Of a stretch of DNA of 64,000 nucleotides, positions 24,554 through 36,479 are shown piece by piece; the first letter of the stretch is position 1, and each line of letters opens with the position of its first letter. This DNA comes from Phlebiopsis flavidoalba (taxonomy: Eukaryota; Basidiomycota; Agaricomycetes; Polyporales; Phanerochaetaceae). The position numbers and the translations under genes were made by a program. A model generated the notes under the pieces. That model was not told where the DNA came from, did not search any database, and saw only the letters and a program-made list of their open reading frames with translations. The stretch lies in assembly GCA_035772785.1 (NCBI GenBank), contig JAOCPU010000005.1, positions 845,875 through 909,874 of the forward strand. Direction: 5' to 3'.

Positions 24554-26560
24554 ATGGCCTTCAACGACCATGTCGGCCTCCCAGGCGACGACGACGGGCC
24601 TCCCTCCTATCATCCCGCTGCTGGACCACCCGACCGACGCCAGAACTTTGGTGCTCCTTGCTTCGATGGAACGGAGTGCCCAGTCGATGCCGGACGTGTG
24701 AGACACGGTTTCTGGGGCGATGACTCTATCACGGATCAGGTATAACCTCTACAATCAGAACTCCAATGTGATCAGCTTTCTCAATGTTGCAGCAACAGAA
24801 AGGACGACCACAGCCAGCAGACATGGCTCTAACTACCAGGTAAGTTACCTTCACGTTCACACTCGGGCCCGAGATTCAAACTTGTAATAGGCTTGGAATC
24901 GGAAAAGACACTATCCCCCAGATTGCTAAACCTGTTCTGGTCCAACATTAGTCAAGTCGATCGACATCATGGGTATTGCCTGGACACATGCACTTCTCAC
25001 GTAATGGAAGTGCGTATAGAGCAGTGTATCGATTCTCACCTGAATCCAGCTCACCAAATTATCACTAGCGGGTGCGCCCATTCCTCATGGGAGAACTGTG
25101 AGAGCTGACGAATCCCACGATAGATATTTGGAACTGACGGCCTCCTCAGACCAAACGGCGGGGCAGATAAGATTTGCCTATTTGGGTTCTCTCGTGGAGC
25201 ATACCCCACGGTCCTCTCGCGGGAGAATGCTGACACAAAGTCGGTCTCCGCCAGGGGGAATCACAGCAGGTCCCGTTTGCGTACCAAGTATGTACAGTCA
25301 CAATGCGACTGAAGGACGGCTCGGAAGCAACAGCGTCGCGTCAAAAAGGCAGTTCTCGATCAAACTCGGTCGACCATCGAATTCGTCGGTGTTTGGTACG
25401 CATATACCACTTTGTCCGTCCCTCCCTCAATTGCTGACAGCCGGCCTTTGACAGGGATACCGTTATGCTCTTGTCGGTCTCATCCACGGCGCCTTCCTTT
25501 TCGTCTCGTCCAACACAGCTAATCGTTATTTCCCGCCAACGCTGTGTCGCTTGACGAGCAGCCCAGCCTCCAAAACGTTCAAGGCAAACCTGTACAACCG
25601 CCCAACGTGAAGCGGGAGGACAAGCTCGGGTGTTCAATCCCGGGGGTGATATTGCCCAAGCGTACCCCAAGCCTGTTGCCGTTCGCCGGCGAAGGACCCC
25701 AGAGCGCTGCAGGTAGGCGGACGCGCATTCGAGACTTGCGGCGACCTACATGAAAGCTGCGGTGTAAGGAGCTCGAGAGTTTGTTTGGTATGCCTACACT
25801 ACCGAAGACTTGCCCAAGGTCATACCTACGCCTGACCGAAGCTCAATGGAAAGGGAAAAAAGTGTGTCTGCGCGATCGGGCACGAAGACGATGACGACGA
25901 TGACGTAAGACGGCCGGTTACGATTCGGGAGTTTTTCGCGTGAGGAAGAAAAGTTCCTCAAAGAAGAAGGAGAAGCGGACGTCGCTTGAGGTGTGGTTCT
26001 CCGGCCTTGCCACTGTGGTACGTATCCCTTCTCGATCATATTATTGCATGTTGCTCATGTTCTCCCCCGACAGATGTCGGCGAGCGGCTCGGTCCCCAAC
26101 GATACGCGCCACCAATCTCCGCGCGGAATCCCCCTGCGGTTGGATGGATTCGCCAGTAGCGTTGCTACATCGCGAAGACCGGAGAATTCGCTTTATTCCA
26201 CACCTCCCTTCTTCCCAACGTCGGCCTTGACCCCAGCTTCTCTCTATCCCACTGTGTTTGCCGATCGCCCACCGCCCCGCTCTCACGACTGACGACATAG
26301 TCTCCGATGAGGAATATGCCCGTCTTCAGGCAGAGGACCGCCGCCGCGCGCGCACTGCGGCTCCTGAAACCCTCATCCCAGCGTAATCACCGAACGCCCC
26401 CGCTGCGCCTACACGACCGGGCACAAGACTTCGACCAACACGCTCGTGAACGACACGCCGCTGCCGACGCCCCTCAAAGAGACGCCTCTTGAGCACCCGC
26501 TCGCGCTGGCCCGGCGTAAGACACGCAGGCGACGAGCTGACCGGACGCTCGCGGCGGGGG
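24554..26560 (+). CDS. Candidate multi-exon gene of unknown function
   Basis: A TATA-like CATAAAAGG near 24490 precedes ATG 24554. Exon 1 reads MAFNDHVGLPGDDDGPPSY and runs to a GTATAA donor near 24739, with an acceptor TTGCAG at 24791. A second short exon ends at a GTAAGT donor (24840), with an acceptor AATAG at 24890 followed by GIGKDTIPQIAKPVLVQH. Later plausible coding pieces in varying frames are DIMGIAWTHALL (about 24960), PFAYQVCTVTMRLKDGSEA (about 25275-25330), SIPGVILPKRTPSLLPFAGE (about 25635-25695), RPVTIREFF (about 25910), DIVSDEEYARLQAEDRRRAR (about 26298-26355) and PLPTPLKETPLEHPLALAR (about 26460-26515). Stops and frame changes separate them. I do not recognise a family. It may be one decayed gene or two. 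Confidence 0.35.
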
Positions 26561-27640
26561 GGCGTGGGAGCGAGGAGAAGAAAGGAACAGAAGACTCGTG
26601 GTACTTCGCAGCGTGCCCGCTAATTCCTTACGACAAGCATCGCCGCTTAAGCCCCGGGCGGGGCTGGGGGCTCGAGGGTGTACGTTTGCCGATGCACCGC
26701 CAGCGCTTCCAGGCGCTGGCGACGACCACTGTGACTTGTGAGAGGAGCTCTACGGGTCACAACCTCGGCGTGGGCGCTGTGCAGGTGCCGGTTGTGGACG
26801 CGATGTGTGCGGTGCCGCTTCCCATCGGGGTGTCAAGATTCAGGCGAGGACGCGAAGAAGGGGCTTGTTGCAAGTGGGGGAAGAAGGAGCGTCGTGTATT
26901 AAGCCTGTGGCGAGCGTGAGGCGAAGAACGAGCCTCAAGATTGAGTATGTGCGCGTAGGCTTTAGGGCGTGTTGGGTCTACTGTGATTCTCTTGGGTTTG
27001 GTCTGCTGTCGGTCATGTTTTCGTATATGACGTTCATGTGGTTCTGGTCTCCTGATCTATACTGTTACTGTACCAATCTATCCGCCGTGTGTTTACTCAG
27101 CATATTGTTGTTTTGTTCGCGCGGTAAAGCTTTTCTGGTGATGAAGTAACGTAACACGGCCCGTTGAATTGCACATTCCCACGTGGTGGCTATTGACTCA
27201 CGTTGCCAATGCAAATGTTGCTGTAAACACTAGCTTGGAAGGTGCCCCGACTTTCGGTTGCATACGTGAAAAATTAGTGTGAGTACTGACGGTATCTGGC
27301 GCAAAGTTGGTACATCCTTCCCATGCTAGTGCTTGTCAGTCTTCGTGTCCACCTGGCCCGCCTGGTAGACAACGGTTGAAGGAGTAAATGCCTCTTTCGG
27401 TCGCGCGAAGTGAGGTTCCACAACAAAGGAATATATCGTCACTCTCGGATCACATTCAATGCACACGAGACCCATTGTTACGGATTACAAATACATCGCC
27501 AGCTACTCTCGGCGACTCGAAGATCCCAGTTCGTCAGGTATGGAATCAGACACTTGACGTGGCACGCAGCCAAGCCGATGGAGCCCTATGGCCAGAAGGA
27601 ACATAATCTGAGCCAACTGAGGTCTTTATTAACACCCAAC
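26561..27640. other. No gene recognised
   Basis: Open frames are short and overlapping. A hydrophobic plus-strand stretch near 26950-27120 (FGLLSVMFSYMTFMWFW and onward) is the only notable segment and has no supporting start or splice context. Confidence 0.4.
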
Positions 27641-28102
27641 TCAACGGTAGGATGAAAGAACGTACAACAATGCCTCGTTGGAGCAGTTGACAGTGGTGCC
27701 GCTGCACTCAGAGCCAGAGCCGACGCCGACAACGCTGATGGTGCTGCAGGTGATGCCGATGAGGTCCTATTAAACGGGTCAGCCTCTCTGCGCTGATCCC
27801 GAGGCTAGTGCGCAAAAGAAAGCGCCTGCTGCTCACAGCGGAGTAGAGAGGCATCGAGATTTGTGAGTTTATAAAATCGTATGAGGAGGAGTGGTGGCGC
27901 ACGTGCGTTTCTCAGTGCTGGCGGCAGCGGCGGTGGGGGGATGGCGCGCTGGCGGGCGAACAGTTCCGCGGGGATGTGAGCGAACCTCAAGAAGGGCGGA
28001 GAGGGGCGATAGATAGCAAAGGTAGGCACGACGCGAGAGAATCACTCTTGGATATGGTGCAAAGAGGCCTGAAGGGGCTTGTTTTGCCTGGAGGATCTTC
28101 AT
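27641..28102 (-). pseudogene. Class I hydrophobin-like gene, decayed
   Basis: On the minus strand, TGTATAAAAGG (about 28118-28128) lies shortly upstream of ATG 28102. The C-terminal half reads LIGITC then STISVVGVGSGSEC then SGTTVNCSN (about 27680-27765). This closely matches the class I hydrophobin pattern GLTCSPISVIGxGSGxxCxxxxVCC, except that the usual CC pair reads NC. Upstream, a CEQQ segment (about 27825) matches the position of an earlier cysteine pair, but it lies in a different frame and is followed by a stop. A secretory-type N-terminus and an Ala/Thr/Pro-rich spacer are visible in mixed frames. The final Cys exon is uncertain; GLHRLGCVP near 27570 after an intron is possible. Hydrophobins are small secreted proteins that coat hyphae and spores. 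Confidence 0.6.
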
Positions 28103-28149
28103 GTCTTGCGCAGCCTCCTTTTATACATGTCTGGACGTGAAATTGTGTC

Positions 28150-28419
28150 TCACAAATGGCGAATGTTGCGGCCACCGTAGACGACATATCGCGCGTCGGA
28201 TGTCCGTTCGATGTCCTTTTCTTTGGGAAATAGCTCCACAGTTTGAAACCCCTCTCTAGTGTGTCGCTGCACGTGAGCGATGCAGCGATCATATGAACTC
28301 GTCCGAAGAACGAGCCTTGTTACACACAGCTTGCGGTGTGGACGGGACGCGGCATTCCACTGCCGCAGGTATGTGGAGTCGGTGCACGGGGAGGGCATTC
28401 GAACAATGACAAATACCAC
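28150..28419 (-). CDS. Unrecognised small open frame, 89 codons
   Basis: It reads TRLVLRTSSYDRCIAHVQRH and then ELFPKEKDIERTSDARYVV to a stop, upstream of and co-directional with the hydrophobin relic. Amino acid composition looks protein-like, but no family is recognised. It may be an exon of a gene that also includes the open frame at 28490-28690 on the same strand (HELPLAYGVEIVYSACPRSG). Confidence 0.25.
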   Translation of the reverse strand: MVFVIVRMPSPCTDSTYLRQWNAASRPHRKLCVTRLVLRTSSYDRCIAHVQRHTREGFQTVELFPKEKDIERTSDARYVVYGGRNIRHL

Positions 28420-29489
28420 CTCTCCTATCTGCGCTTACATGTCTGATAAGTTAGTTACATTTCTGAGTTGTAACAGCTTTGGCCAAGCGTTAACATGATT
28501 TAGCAGAAGACGGGACGAGCATGATCTGAGTGTATCCGCAGCCTCGGCAGTCCTGCGACGACGTACCGGGGGCCACGCACGCCCCTATCAATTTGTCCCC
28601 CGACCTTGGACACGCGCTATATACAATCTCTACGCCATAAGCCAGGGGAAGCTCATGCAGCCTATGCACGAATCTCACCTGCCGCTCCAATGACGCGAAT
28701 TGTTTTCCACCGACTGTGCATTTGTCGATTCAGCTCTATTACATTAAACAATTCAAAATGCAAGAAGAGAAACAACGTTGTATTTGGCACACACGACTCG
28801 TTTCGTCACAGCTAAAAGCATACATTTTTCGACGGGTTGCTTGCCTGAATGTCGTCATGATGACGTCGTGCATTTTCCGTCGTTATAAATTTCCAAGCCA
28901 CGGTTCAAGAGACTACCAGTTGTATGGAAACTGGTGTTGTGCTATGGGATGGCAAGACAAGAAGCTGTGCCGACGCCAACCCGTCCCTTAGTGAATGAAC
29001 GCAATGCTCGCAAAAAGAATTAAAAGTTACTAGTAGATTTATCGTTCCACGCGATCTCACTACGTCAGCCATCTTACGTCATTTACTCTTCACCCCCTCC
29101 TTCCCGTTTTGTGGTACCCGCCTCATTTTTTTCTCTGCGACGACAGACCAGGTGAGTGATACCTTTTTGTGGACATTGAGGGCCTTTGCAGCATGCTAAA
29201 GGTCACTTTTAATTTCTGTGAGCCGTTTAGAGACACTCACGTCTCGCCCTTTTGTCAGAGGGAACAACGCAGCCGTAAGTACTCGCTTGTGCATTTTCGT
29301 TCATGGCGGCAAAAGGCAAACACAAGCACCACAAGTCGCTATACTTCTCTAATTGGCGACTGTCTTAGCTACATCGCTTTCCTCCCTGGAGCAAGGAGCT
29401 GTCAGGACTACTATTTTCCGCGTGCATAAGTCCCCTTCGCATGGTCAGCACAGCACTCTCACCGGTTTCCTGTTCAGAACAAAGACATC

Positions 29490-30540
29490 TGTGTCTTCAT
29501 TTATTCCTTTGGACTGAAAAACGGGAGCGAGCTTTACGACGGACGATTACCCCTGGTGCTCATAACCTGATGAGCTGGATGCGAGATAGCTGCGCTCTTT
29601 GAGGGTGTTCTACAACCCTTTGGGTATGCCTAGAGTTTTCTTCAAAGGCGTGTTCGCTCCAATTCAGCTGACGAACGTACAGGTTTCCAATCTTTTCAAG
29701 CGTAACGACCCCGACTTCCCATCTTGGGTTACAAACTAATGAAGATGGGCCGCAAGTATCAGGGTCGACACCCTCTGCGCCGCTGTGAAGCGTCACCTAG
29801 AAGACGAATGGCCCCCGCACGCTTGCCCGGGCTGCGGTCAAATGCTGCTCTTTCGCGCAGACGTCGAGCGCGACTGGCGCGCCATGTGCACACACAGGGC
29901 GGGCGGCGGGGAAAAGAGGCCCGTGGGCAACATTTGCCAGAGCCGGCAGCCGCCATCCGTCTCCGTCTCGCGGTGTCGACTTCGACGTGCGCGCGGTGCT
30001 CCCTGCCGCATTCTATGTGCTGTCGACGATGGACATAGCGGCTCAATGGGATAATAGGCGCACTGGAGGCAGCGCCCTGCACGCTGGGAGCTCCTCACGT
30101 CGGGCGAGCGAGCGTCCTACTTCGCGGGAAAAACTTGCGCTGGCAAAGATCCAGCTTAACCTACGTACAATCTTCATGGGCTGTTTGCCTACGACGTCGT
30201 GGACGCTTGCGAAAAGTCGTGGGACGTCAGTGCCGAAACCGCTCGTCCCAGCTCGTCCTCAACGAACTGGGGCCCATTGACCCGAGCCCTTCTCTGGAGG
30301 AAGCAGGCGGTCCTTGCATGGCAGACGCATGCACGTTCATGAACAAATGGTTTCGGGACGAGGCCTTGGAGGCTGCAGCCGTTCGTTGTGCAAGCCCATG
30401 ACACTCCTGTTGGAACTCGACACAAGGTCCGGGGAGATGGGGGCATGTGTGTTTTCATGCCGCCCTGCTGTAAAGGAGCAAATTCAGGGTAAGATTATAG
30501 ATATATGGACAGAACTCTCGCGCCTTTTTAACCTATGGTG
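29490..30540 (+). pseudogene. Degraded unknown gene with a CPGC motif
   Basis: After an acceptor-like TTCAG (29474-29478) the plus strand reads NKDICVFIYSFGLKNGSELY. In another frame it reads FYNPLGMPRVFFKGVFAP and NLFKRNDPDFPSWVTN (about 29609-29736). It continues KRHLEDEWPPHACPGCGQML with DWRAMCTHRAGGG (about 29785-29905) and then GLFAYDVVDACEKSWDVSAE (about 30180-30240). The pieces are collinear but lie in different frames with stops between, as for other decayed genes in this window. The CxxC and nearby Cys/His could bind a metal. No family is recognised. Confidence 0.35.
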
Positions 30541-30544
30541 AGTT

Positions 30545-31260
30545 CGCTTGAATATTCTGCGACAAAAGCTAAGAAGAGAAATGATCAGATCAGATAGAGC
30601 TACACAGTGATCCCCGCGTACATCAATCACACTACTAAAGCGACTGACGTGCCGGCGAGTCTTGCACTATGCTCACGGCCTCATGGTACGACACAGCTGA
30701 GAGAGCACATGGAGGGATAGCTTAACGTCTCGTACATGAGGCCTGAGGCTTGGAGTCGCGGTCTCAGTATCCAAAAGCACTATCACACATACACCAAAGG
30801 TTCCAACCGATTCTGTATATTTAGATCTCATAATTTTAACGAAAAGAAAGGTTGAAAAAAACGTACGCGAAGGCGCCAATTGCGCTGCATGCACGTCCCT
30901 AGTGACTCCGACAAGAGAAAAATCGTTTACATCGGTGACTGGGCTATAGGTCTGAAGAGCTCAGCAGACATTTGCCGTGCCAGTTGCTCAAAATGCAAGC
31001 ATGAGGTATCGGGCTCGGTGACAACGATGGGACTCAGGGCAAGCTGGCAATATTGGTGTGAGTACTTGAACGTGGCATACATCAATAGGTCATGTGACAA
31101 TTACGTAATCTGAGCCGCGCTCATAAGACCCCCGCATTTCTCTGCTTCGAGCTCCTCTTCGATGTACTTAGCTGACTCCTTCAAGTCATACCTAACACTA
31201 GTGAACAGCTGGTCTTAGGCTTAGGTATGTCTCCTCTATGATTGAAATTTGCACTGCTAA
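30545..31260. other. No gene recognised
   Basis: Only short frames without motifs. Confidence 0.4.
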
Positions 31261-31317
31261 ATGGGACATATACTCTAAGCTTGCTTTTCGCAGATCCCCG
31301 AGTTGCCCGGCGCACGC

Positions 31318-32616
31318 TTACGCCATGGCCTTTGCACAGCGCGTGCGCGAAATCTCTCCCACAGGAGCTGGTCGATAATATCCTAGACCGTCTTTGCGAG
31401 GACAAATCTTATCCAGAGTAACCGGTCGTACGCTCAAGAGCTGTGGACTAGTTCCACCGTACTTGGCTTCTTCGCAGCTCTCGTCCCTTGCTCGGCCACA
31501 TCTCAGTGAACACGCTGAACGTCCCCGCTTTCCTTTCTGTAATAGCCGGTTCTGAGCGGATGGCAACTACCGTCCCTCAGATCTGACTATCAACGGGCCT
31601 GCGACCTTGCACCTGCATTGGATCAACTGCTTCTCGAGTCCCTCCCTCTCCTTCGCTCTCTCGAACTCTGGAGTAACTCTTCCTCCCAGCCGGCCAATTC
31701 TCTCCACCTCACTGCTACTCTCAAGCACAAGATTGGTCACCTCAAGCTGTTTTGGGCGTTGAACTTACATCTGTACCATATTTTTCTTGGATTGTTTTCG
31801 CAAGTCGATACGTTTGGAGCTGCGTTCTGTCGAAGCCGGTAAACGACAGAGACGAGGAAGATGAGGACGACGAGGGGGAAGAGGCGACTCAAACTGATCT
31901 TACCTTTGATGGTCCTCCTATTCCTGTTGGACGCCTCATTCTGGATGATGTTGTACCACACATCCGTTACGGCGTTCCTTGGCCTTTGCCTACTGCCCCA
32001 CGGCTCTTTTCGTCAATGGCTTTGATCGCGTTGAACTACTGAAACTAAATATCAGCGCCATGGTAGGACGGGCAGGCCAAAACTTGGAACACATCAATCT
32101 TATGCCGATTCAAGACGATGAATCGGACAAGATTGTCGCTCTGTGTGCGTCACTCATCGCTTCGTTACTGCTGTTAAACTCACGGTCATCAGCAAGATTC
32201 AGATTTGCCGAGCTCTTTGTCTTGGGTTTATGCACAAAACTACAATCCATTACCCTGGACCTTGTTGACGTCATTGTATGTTCGCTCTACGCAGTCAGGT
32301 TGAGCGACCAGACCGACTGATCATAATGCTCCAGTGGGACTCTGCACTCGTCGAGGGAGTGTTGTTGCACATGCCGACGTCCATGCGTCGCCTGCGCCTC
32401 ACTCTTGAAGCCGGTCAAGTCGAAAGCATCCTCGATGCGATCGCTGCAGCTTCTGGAAATAGTGCCGGTCTCGCAACTCTCGATACCTTGGAGCTACGAG
32501 GTGTATGTGTTGGATTTCCAACTGAAGAACAAGTCGAGCTTCTCAGCGACCTCAAAGAGCAAGCACAAAATAAACTACCTGAGAGATGCTGCAAAATTAT
32601 CACGTTCGTCCCTTGA
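31318..32616 (+). pseudogene. F-box/LRR-like protein, copy A
   Basis: It opens with the F-box core SLPQELVDNILDRLCEDKS (about 31355-31412), then a premature stop. Leucine-rich pieces follow: LLLESLPLLRSLELWS (31624-31671) and LKHKIGHLKLFWALNLHLYH. An acidic linker (DRDEEDEDDEGEE, about 31845) and DLTFDGPPIPVGRLILDD precede VELLKLNISAMVG (about 32030) and a C-terminal exon LVEGVLLHMPTSMRRLRLTL...LDTLELRGV, stop at 32614-32616. Frame changes and at least one internal stop break it. F-box proteins recruit substrates to SCF ubiquitin ligases; such genes are highly expanded in Agaricomycetes. Confidence 0.65.
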
Positions 32617-35140
32617 TTCTCCGCACATTATGTTCTAGCATCAAATCCGCCTAGTATATACCGTCGTATCATTTTTCATTGACAATGTAAGCTCCTATCT
32701 TTGAGGGTTTCGCCTCATCTGCTTTCAACTGGACGACTATAGACATTTGCCTGGTGAATCCAACCATCTATCTTGTGCTCTATGGTTTTATGTAGTTTCC
32801 TTATGTAACCTAACCACTGAGCTTGCCCAATTTGCTGTCAACGATCAAACTGAATTCAACTAGCCAATCAGTGCGCACTTCCGCCCAATTTAAAAACATT
32901 AGCGCCGATACATTCTTTTCGACATATCACCACCATCGCCAGTGGGTTGGGCATGTTACACTCGGCTGAAAATCTAAGTGACTTTACCTCCAGGGATCAC
33001 ATCCACTTAGATAGCACTGGGATGTGCTTGCGATGCCGTGGATAGGAACCTCGAATACAGGAGCACGGGTCGTGTCTCTGAACACCTCGCTACGCGAGGA
33101 ACGTGCCAACGTAAGCTCAAAATCTCATCTACACAAGCCAACATGCGAGGTGAGTATATGTTCCGATATACAGCTCGCCGATATCGCTTCATTGGTACCT
33201 TCTCGGCGTACTCACGCTCCTTGCGACATGTCTCTGCGAAGATCGTTTTCACGGACGTTTTTGCTTTCAAATTCCGTGCTATGCGTTCTAGTGAGTCTAG
33301 CACCTCAGCGCGATTCACTCCCACTATCTCACGCAAAATGAACAGTGGCAAGAATACCGCCATCGACGGCATGTCCCATGATTATAAACGGCAGACTGAA
33401 AACCATCGGTACCAACACTTGCCACATAAGTCAGGCAAAGCTGCCGGGCGACAATATGATCCAGCCAATCCCGGGCTCTCAATGCGCTGCTCAGGTCGCT
33501 TTCTCGGGAGGTCCGCGGTGCTGCTACGTTTCAATCTCGTGTAAGGTTGAGCCTTGCTCTAGACTGCTGTGCATTCAAACTAGGTGAGCGAAACTCAATC
33601 TTGCATGCTCGATTCGACGTCCAACACATGACAGATAGATGTGCTTTGTTCACCGAAGGCGGCGAAGTTCGCTTCCAACCCCGCAGTTCCAAATGCATCC
33701 TGTGCCTGACGGGTAGGATTTGTGGCTCTTCCCCACAATCCTGGCCGCTGTGGCTTCCGACCCGGATGTTCTCTGTCTGGAAGTGCTTCATCTGTTTGGC
33801 TGACTGCGGCTCTCGAAAAGGGATTTCACTGTGGAGCTATCGAGAATGCTGAATAACGCCGCCAACGTGAGACGATATCTTTCTACACGTTACGAGATAC
33901 CCTACTCATGCACTTGTAATCGCGCGGCCTAGAGGCACCTGGGTCCCGTCTGCATGTACAACTTGGCACTGGGCAATGGCCGCCCACTGCGCGCAGCATC
34001 ACGGCGAGGTAATTGACAGATGGTGACAAATTCAAGCCCCCCCAGATGTCCTGCTTTACAGCGGTGCTATGGCCCCTACGCACGACGCTGGTCGCACATC
34101 CGCGCGCTCCGCCATATCCGCTCAGAATTCGGTGAGTGCACGCGATCCCTCTGCGGTGCCTTGATGTTTCTGACTCTCTCTCATCGCACGGCGGGCCTGA
34201 CAGCGGACATCTCGGAACCAGGTTACCACCCAGGCAACACCTCGACCCGCCGGGCTCGCAGTGTTGTACCAATGACAAGGCTGCATTCGACTATTGCCGC
34301 CCCCGCCAGGGATCGATCGGACGTCTAGCATGCTCTAGACAGGTCAGCAAAGTATTGCCGGACGGCAAATCAGCCAGGGATGGAGAGACTCGTCCGGTAC
34401 TACGTTTTCGGCGCAGGAGAACAAGCATCTGGCCACCGCTCATCATGCCTATTGGGCCAAGCCTGCCACTGTGGTCGGCACAGTTCTCCGGAGCTGATAC
34501 TCGCGCTCGCCGCAGAAAGCTATGAATTTCCGGACACAAAGCGCGAGGTATAAAGCCAGGCTTTGTAGAGGGTCTAACAGCACCAGGTCTGCCTACCCTC
34601 AGCTTTCCTATGTCGAACCACGGTTGACCGTCTTTTCGCCAAGGGGTTACTTCTACGACGTCTGAGACTTCGCACACACATCTCGTGGATTGCTTTGCAG
34701 CTCAGCGCAGTTCTGCGTTCGAGTGCAGCATTCGAGACGTGGCTGGAAGTCTCTAAAACCCGCAAGGATTAGAGTCGATGATGTTACTCCGGCACGGTCA
34801 GACGTTCATCAGTGTGCTCCCCATTGACCCTCTCCCACGAACGTACCCTCGCTCACCGTTTCAAACGTACACTCATCCTCGTCTGCGGCCCCACACACAC
34901 GCTGAATATGTAGCAGTGTATCGCATTCATCACACGGTACTTCAATGTTCGACAAATGATCATTTGATTCATCGCGATAGCGCAGCAGGCAGTACACATA
35001 ATACAGAAGATTACCATGAAGAAGCGACATAAGACTACAAGACCTCGACCAAAGTCCCAAGAAATGTGAACATTTACACTGTCAACCAACGAGAGAAGTG
35101 TGATAGGGATAAGGATTCTTCTTAGTGCGAACCACATCAC
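32617..35140. other. No confident gene; several unexplained open stretches
   Basis: At 33038-33544 the plus strand is open for 168 codons and at 33007-33372 the minus strand for 121, with no recognisable motif in either. Near 33735-33865 the plus strand reads ILAAVASDPDVLCLEVLHLF then a stop and KRDFTVELSRMLNNAAN. Near 34610-34770 it reads LRTHISWIALQLSAVLRSS. These look like exon remnants, but I cannot assign them. Confidence 0.3.
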
Positions 35141-35148
35141 TCAACCAT

Positions 35149-36395
35149 TCAGGTGAGCCTGAGAAGATTTCCCATCCTCTCCGACAGCTTGCTTCGCACT
35201 GCATCCAACCACCTCCGCGGGACTTTGGTACGCCCACCGGTACGAGCGTGGCCGTCCTGTTCCATGGTCAGATTGATCTCCAGCGACCTGAGGCCGTTGC
35301 AGCGCGCCAGTTTGCTCTCCATCTGCGAATAGTCGCAATCGGCGAGAACAATGGAGTGGACGTGGTAGGAGGTTGACGGACAGTCGGACGTGCTGTACGC
35401 TTGGGGGAACGTAGCGCGAGCGCAGCGTGCATGGTTCAGCCAGAGTATCTTCGAGACTGTTGTTCCGCGCCGCCGAATAGCGCGACGCGGGAGCGGAGAG
35501 ACAATCTCAACAGACCGGAGCGAGCGAAGACGACTGAGCTCCACAAGATCGCACACTCTCTACGAACAAAAGGTTTAGCTCGAAAACAGAACTGACGCGC
35601 GAGGCGTGACGTACCGTGGTCCTTACACCATCCAGCTCCAGCCATCACATGGGCAGGTTCGAACCGGAAATGCTCCAGGTTTTGTCGGCCACGTTGCGCA
35701 AGAAGGCATTTAGCTGCGGCAGTGTGGATGCGAAAGAACATGTCGCATTTCAAATGTAGCTTCTTGAGGGAGTCGACTTCTCGAGTAAAAGTGTGAGCGC
35801 ATCGAATGTCGGCCTGCTCCCGCCCTTCGAAGTATAAATTCGTGACACACGTAGATGCCGGCTGTGACCTGACTCTGGGAGGCAGGCATTTGGTGGGATA
35901 TAAACCTGGTCCAGGTGAAGCGTCCTCGATCTGACTGAATATCTGGAGGAATTCAGGCAACGCTTCGACATGGGTGTGGGAGAGTCGGAGAAGCGAAAGA
36001 TGAGGGTCCCGCGCGCTTGCCGTCGGCAACAGCCCCGATTGCGGATGCTGATTCTCTCACCAAAGATTGAGAGGGAGCTCAGTCGAGGAAAAGTGGAGAG
36101 GATGGTAGGGATGAACAGGGTAAGGTCGAAGCCGTCATCGCCACGAAGGGGCTGGGAGATGGATAGCTCGGTGACGTGCGGTGCGAGCCTGCTCGACTCG
36201 GCAGCCTGGGCGAGGAATTCCACGAGGTGGGTTCGTGAGGATGTTCACGGCGTTTGAAGAGGTGTTTAGAGCTTCGAGGCGTCCACGAGTTACACGTCAG
36301 GGTGAGACTGGCTGCCGCGCGCTTGTCCTCGAGTCCAGCGCTATCGATGATGTTGTCGACAAGCTCTTGTGGGGTAGAGCAGTGATTGAAGGCAT
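35149..36395 (-). pseudogene. F-box/LRR-like protein, copy B
   Basis: From ATG 36395 (MPSITAL) the frame shifts immediately into the F-box: PQELVDNIIDSAGLEDKR, ASLTLTCNSWTPRSSKHLF (about 36265-36375). The next frame carries EFLAQAAESSRLAPHVTELS and LTLFIPTILSTFPRLSSLSI (36050-36220). Then come HLSLLRLSHTHVEALPEFL, VTNLYFEGREQADIRCAHTF and SLKKLHLKCDMFFRIH (about 35720-35990), leucine-rich spacing. The C-terminal exon is VELSRLRSLRSVEIVSPLPR to LARCNGLRSLEINLTMEQDG, stop at 35149. Frameshifts prevent one reading frame. The layout parallels copies A and C. Confidence 0.65.
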
Positions 36396-36479
36396 TTTAT
36401 GGTCTGAGGATGTGGTGCAAACGAAGAGTGGTGCAAAGCCATTGTTGTGTGCGTGTCATCCCGCCTATATATTCTGAGA

